A DNA stretch of 64,000 bases, taken from Ruminococcaceae bacterium UBA7080 (GTDB lineage: Bacteria; Bacillota; Clostridia; Oscillospirales; Acutalibacteraceae). The notes below the pieces were generated by a model. That model did not search any database. It was not told the DNA's origin and saw nothing but the letters and a program-made list of their open reading frames with translations. Each line of letters starts with the position of its first letter. The first letter of the stretch is position 1. The position numbers were made by a program, and so were the translations under genes. Where the stretch lies: positions 110,345-174,344 of the forward strand of contig DKZG01000014.1 in NCBI GenBank assembly GCA_002493595.1, given 5' to 3'. Below, in pieces: positions 62,223 through 64,000 of this stretch.

Positions 62223-64000
62223 TCAATTATTATAGCTAATTTCGGTATGAAAATCAGAAGGATTAGTTTCCAATTTTTCTATGCGTTCATCATAATGAGG
62301 AATCAATCTATTCTTTGTATTATCTGTAGTTAGTATCTCTTTTGCTTTTAGCAACATGCAATATTTCTTTATGCAAGCAATAAGTTTTTTATTAATATGG
62401 ATTTTTTCTTCTTTATCTTTTATATTAGGAAAATAATTTAATACATACAATCGAAACTTATCTAAATAAACAATATGACTATTAATCATTCTATCTTCAT
62501 GATATTGTTTAAATCTTCTCTCTTCAAAATCATCAAAACTAATTCTCTTAAACTGACAAATATAGTGCGATTTCTTATACAATTCAGGATCGATATATGG
62601 ATTAGAAAAATTATTCTTTTCACATACTGTTTTATTAAACCCGCATAAAGAATTGCAACATTGAGCAACCTCACCATAAACCTTTTCTATGATTTCAATA
62701 AATTTATATTCACATATTGACAAAGTTTTTTTCATGTTTGATTCACAAAATAATGAGTCAACAGTCTCACCAAAAATGCGTGCTGTGAAAAATTCGAAAT
62801 GTGTTGTTACATATTCAATATAAATCTTTCCAGCACAACTATAGTGAATCATTGTTTTTTCTGGATCAAGAGTCTTAAATTCAATTTTCCCTAAATCATT
62901 AATTGAATTTTTATTCTTATATTCTATTTGATTAAATGAGACTAAATGTGTCCATTTCGTATCTCTTAATTCGAACATTGAACATAAACTATTTAAAATA
63001 TCTTCGCGTTTGAATATTCCTTTAAAGTCACGTAATAAATCATTAAGCTTTATACTATTTCTGGCAGAATCACATTTTGTTTCTGTATAATTGCTTAAAT
63101 ATGATAATAATAATCTACATATACTTACATCATTGTTTTTTCTATTAAGAAGATCCAATACACCTATTTTCTTGAAGCAGCTTTCGTCGTTTCCATCATT
63201 TTTATTTAATTCATCAAAAATTAATTTAAATAATATACCTCGGGCACCATGTCTAAATGTTGTATCAGAAATATTCATTATAGATTCATATATTTTTAAA
63301 TTTTCAAAATATTCAACGACTATTTTAGATATCATACCGATCATAGAGCGGTAGTTGTTATTAAAGAATGGATAAATAACATTTTGGGTATAAGAGTCTT
63401 CTGTTATTTTTAACAGCAAATTTAACTGTTTAGATATTTGTGGATTTAATAAATTATTTTTATCATATTCTTTTAATGTATCTATTCTTTTTCGTATAAT
63501 ATTGCTTTTATCATACCACTCGGTTATATCATTACTTTTATAAATAGTTTGAAACGCATCAGAGAAATGTGATGTTGGTAAACTTGCTCTTGTTGTTTCT
63601 CTCATTGCTATAAAAAGTTTAATTTTATCAGTATACTGAATATTGTTATTTAAATCACGACACAATTTAAGTTTTGAAAATTTATCTGAAAAGTCTATTG
63701 TAAATGCATCTAACGCATTAATAAACACTAACAAATCATTATATACATCTACATAATCTAAATTATCTACAATTAATATTATCTTATCATCAATTTTGCT
63801 AGCATTATTATAATTTTTTGATAGAGCCCAGAAGAGTAATATATATATTATATCCTCACATTCTAAATTATCATTAATATATTTTTCACTACTTAATGAA
63901 AAATCAATTTCATTAAAATCATTTTGTTTATTAAACTTATCTATAAAGCGATAAAATTCAATTAATTCTTTTTTATTTGAAAACTGATTAATTATTTTAA
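62223..64000 (-). CDS. P-loop NTPase-like protein, C-terminal part, cut by the window edge
   Basis: The frame is open to the right edge (at least 591 codons; the start is outside). Near the edge, KIILIVDNLDYVD is a Walker B motif of the hhhhDxLD kind seen in KAP/STAND-type NTPases. KLFIAMRETTRASL follows at the sensor position. The rest is helical (FRHGARGILFKLIFDEL) with a Cys-containing C-terminal part. It is AT-rich, and since it lies right of the tRNA-Leu relic it is probably element cargo, perhaps defence-related. The function is unassigned. Confidence 0.65.
   Translation of the reverse strand, partial: KIINQFSNKKELIEFYRFIDKFNKQNDFNEIDFSLSSEKYINDNLECEDIIYILLFWALSKNYNNASKIDDKIILIVDNLDYVDVYNDLLVFINALDAFTIDFSDKFSKLKLCRDLNNNIQYTDKIKLFIAMRETTRASLPTSHFSDAFQTIYKSNDITEWYDKSNIIRKRIDTLKEYDKNNLLNPQISKQLNLLLKITEDSYTQNVIYPFFNNNYRSMIGMISKIVVEYFENLKIYESIMNISDTTFRHGARGILFKLIFDELNKNDGNDESCFKKIGVLDLLNRKNNDVSICRLLLSYLSNYTETKCDSARNSIKLNDLLRDFKGIFKREDILNSLCSMFELRDTKWTHLVSFNQIEYKNKNSINDLGKIEFKTLDPEKTMIHYSCAGKIYIEYVTTHFEFFTARIFGETVDSLFCESNMKKTLSICEYKFIEIIEKVYGEVAQCCNSLCGFNKTVCEKNNFSNPYIDPELYKKSHYICQFKRISFDDFEERRFKQYHEDRMINSHIVYLDKFRLYVLNYFPNIKDKEEKIHINKKLIACIKKYCMLLKAKEILTTDNTKNRLIPHYDERIEKLETNPSDFHTEISYNN

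Noticed and set aside
50003..64000. Prophage
   Set aside because: No capsid, portal, terminase, tail, lysis or phage-repressor gene is seen.

Overview
The window looks like chromosome from an AT-rich, low-GC Gram-positive anaerobe of class Clostridia, probably a gut Ruminococcaceae/Oscillospiraceae relative. Reasons: dnaG next to rpoD, RNase M5 (rnmV), TmcAL divergent from acetate kinase, a DUF896 (YnzC-type) protein, AGGAGG ribosome sites, an L-lactate dehydrogenase plus acetate kinase pattern, plant-glycan enzymes (GH127, GH2) and a dockerin-like protein. Taxonomy is inference from gene content only.

Region by region. 1-8972 is a long collinear minus-strand block, transcribed right to left: dGTPase, dnaG, rpoD, DUF896, thymidylate kinase, DUF2156, GNAT, DJ-1/PfpI, 5-formyl-THF cyclo-ligase, mltG and a U32 peptidase cut by the left edge. 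9038-16054 holds a phosphoesterase, a YgjP-type metallopeptidase, tex, a nitroreductase, a candidate minus-strand small RNA, and a lipase-like/nucleotidyltransferase pair. 16071-20880 has an MFS carrier, a radical SAM protein and a vitamin B6 salvage locus (ECF S component plus pyridoxal kinase) divergent from a MocR-type regulator whose PLP lysine is replaced by Ala. 20990-27168 is a glycan locus: GH127, a MATE exporter and an unusual GH38/57-like enzyme. 27356-38513 is housekeeping: epimerase, LDH, an unknown membrane protein, alaS-HIT-PRTase, a PC4-like protein, ackA, tmcAL and rnmV. 38506-44655 is lacZ-comEC-holA-rnmV. 44787-50002 has a FemX/alanine racemase pair, a FliB-type methylase, cysteine synthase and a PAP2 phosphatase.

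From 50.25 kb the character changes. Three 53-nt or shorter remnants of tRNA-Leu(CAG) 3' halves mark integration sites at 50251-50303, 54851-54889 and 62101-62153. The first two lie in a 50-bp near-perfect direct repeat that brackets a 4.6-kb island. The island carries a TIR (ThsB-type) gene and a caspase-like protease gene, a pair that resembles the recently described TIR-caspase (type IV) Thoeris defence. It also holds a frameshifted radical SAM/SPASM relic and two copies of a two-gene cassette: a membrane protein plus a 52-58 aa peptide. One membrane gene is intact and the other is a pseudogene. No integrase is visible.

54994-61795 encodes a 2154-aa secreted Ig-repeat protein followed by a small secreted protein with a single dockerin repeat. 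Next come tRNA-Gly(CCC) and the third tRNA-Leu remnant, and then a truncated P-loop NTPase that runs off the right edge and is probably cargo of another element in the tRNA-Leu gene.

The most interesting part is 50.25-54.9 kb: a defence-like island with duplicated, unannotated small-protein cassettes and tRNA-derived boundaries.
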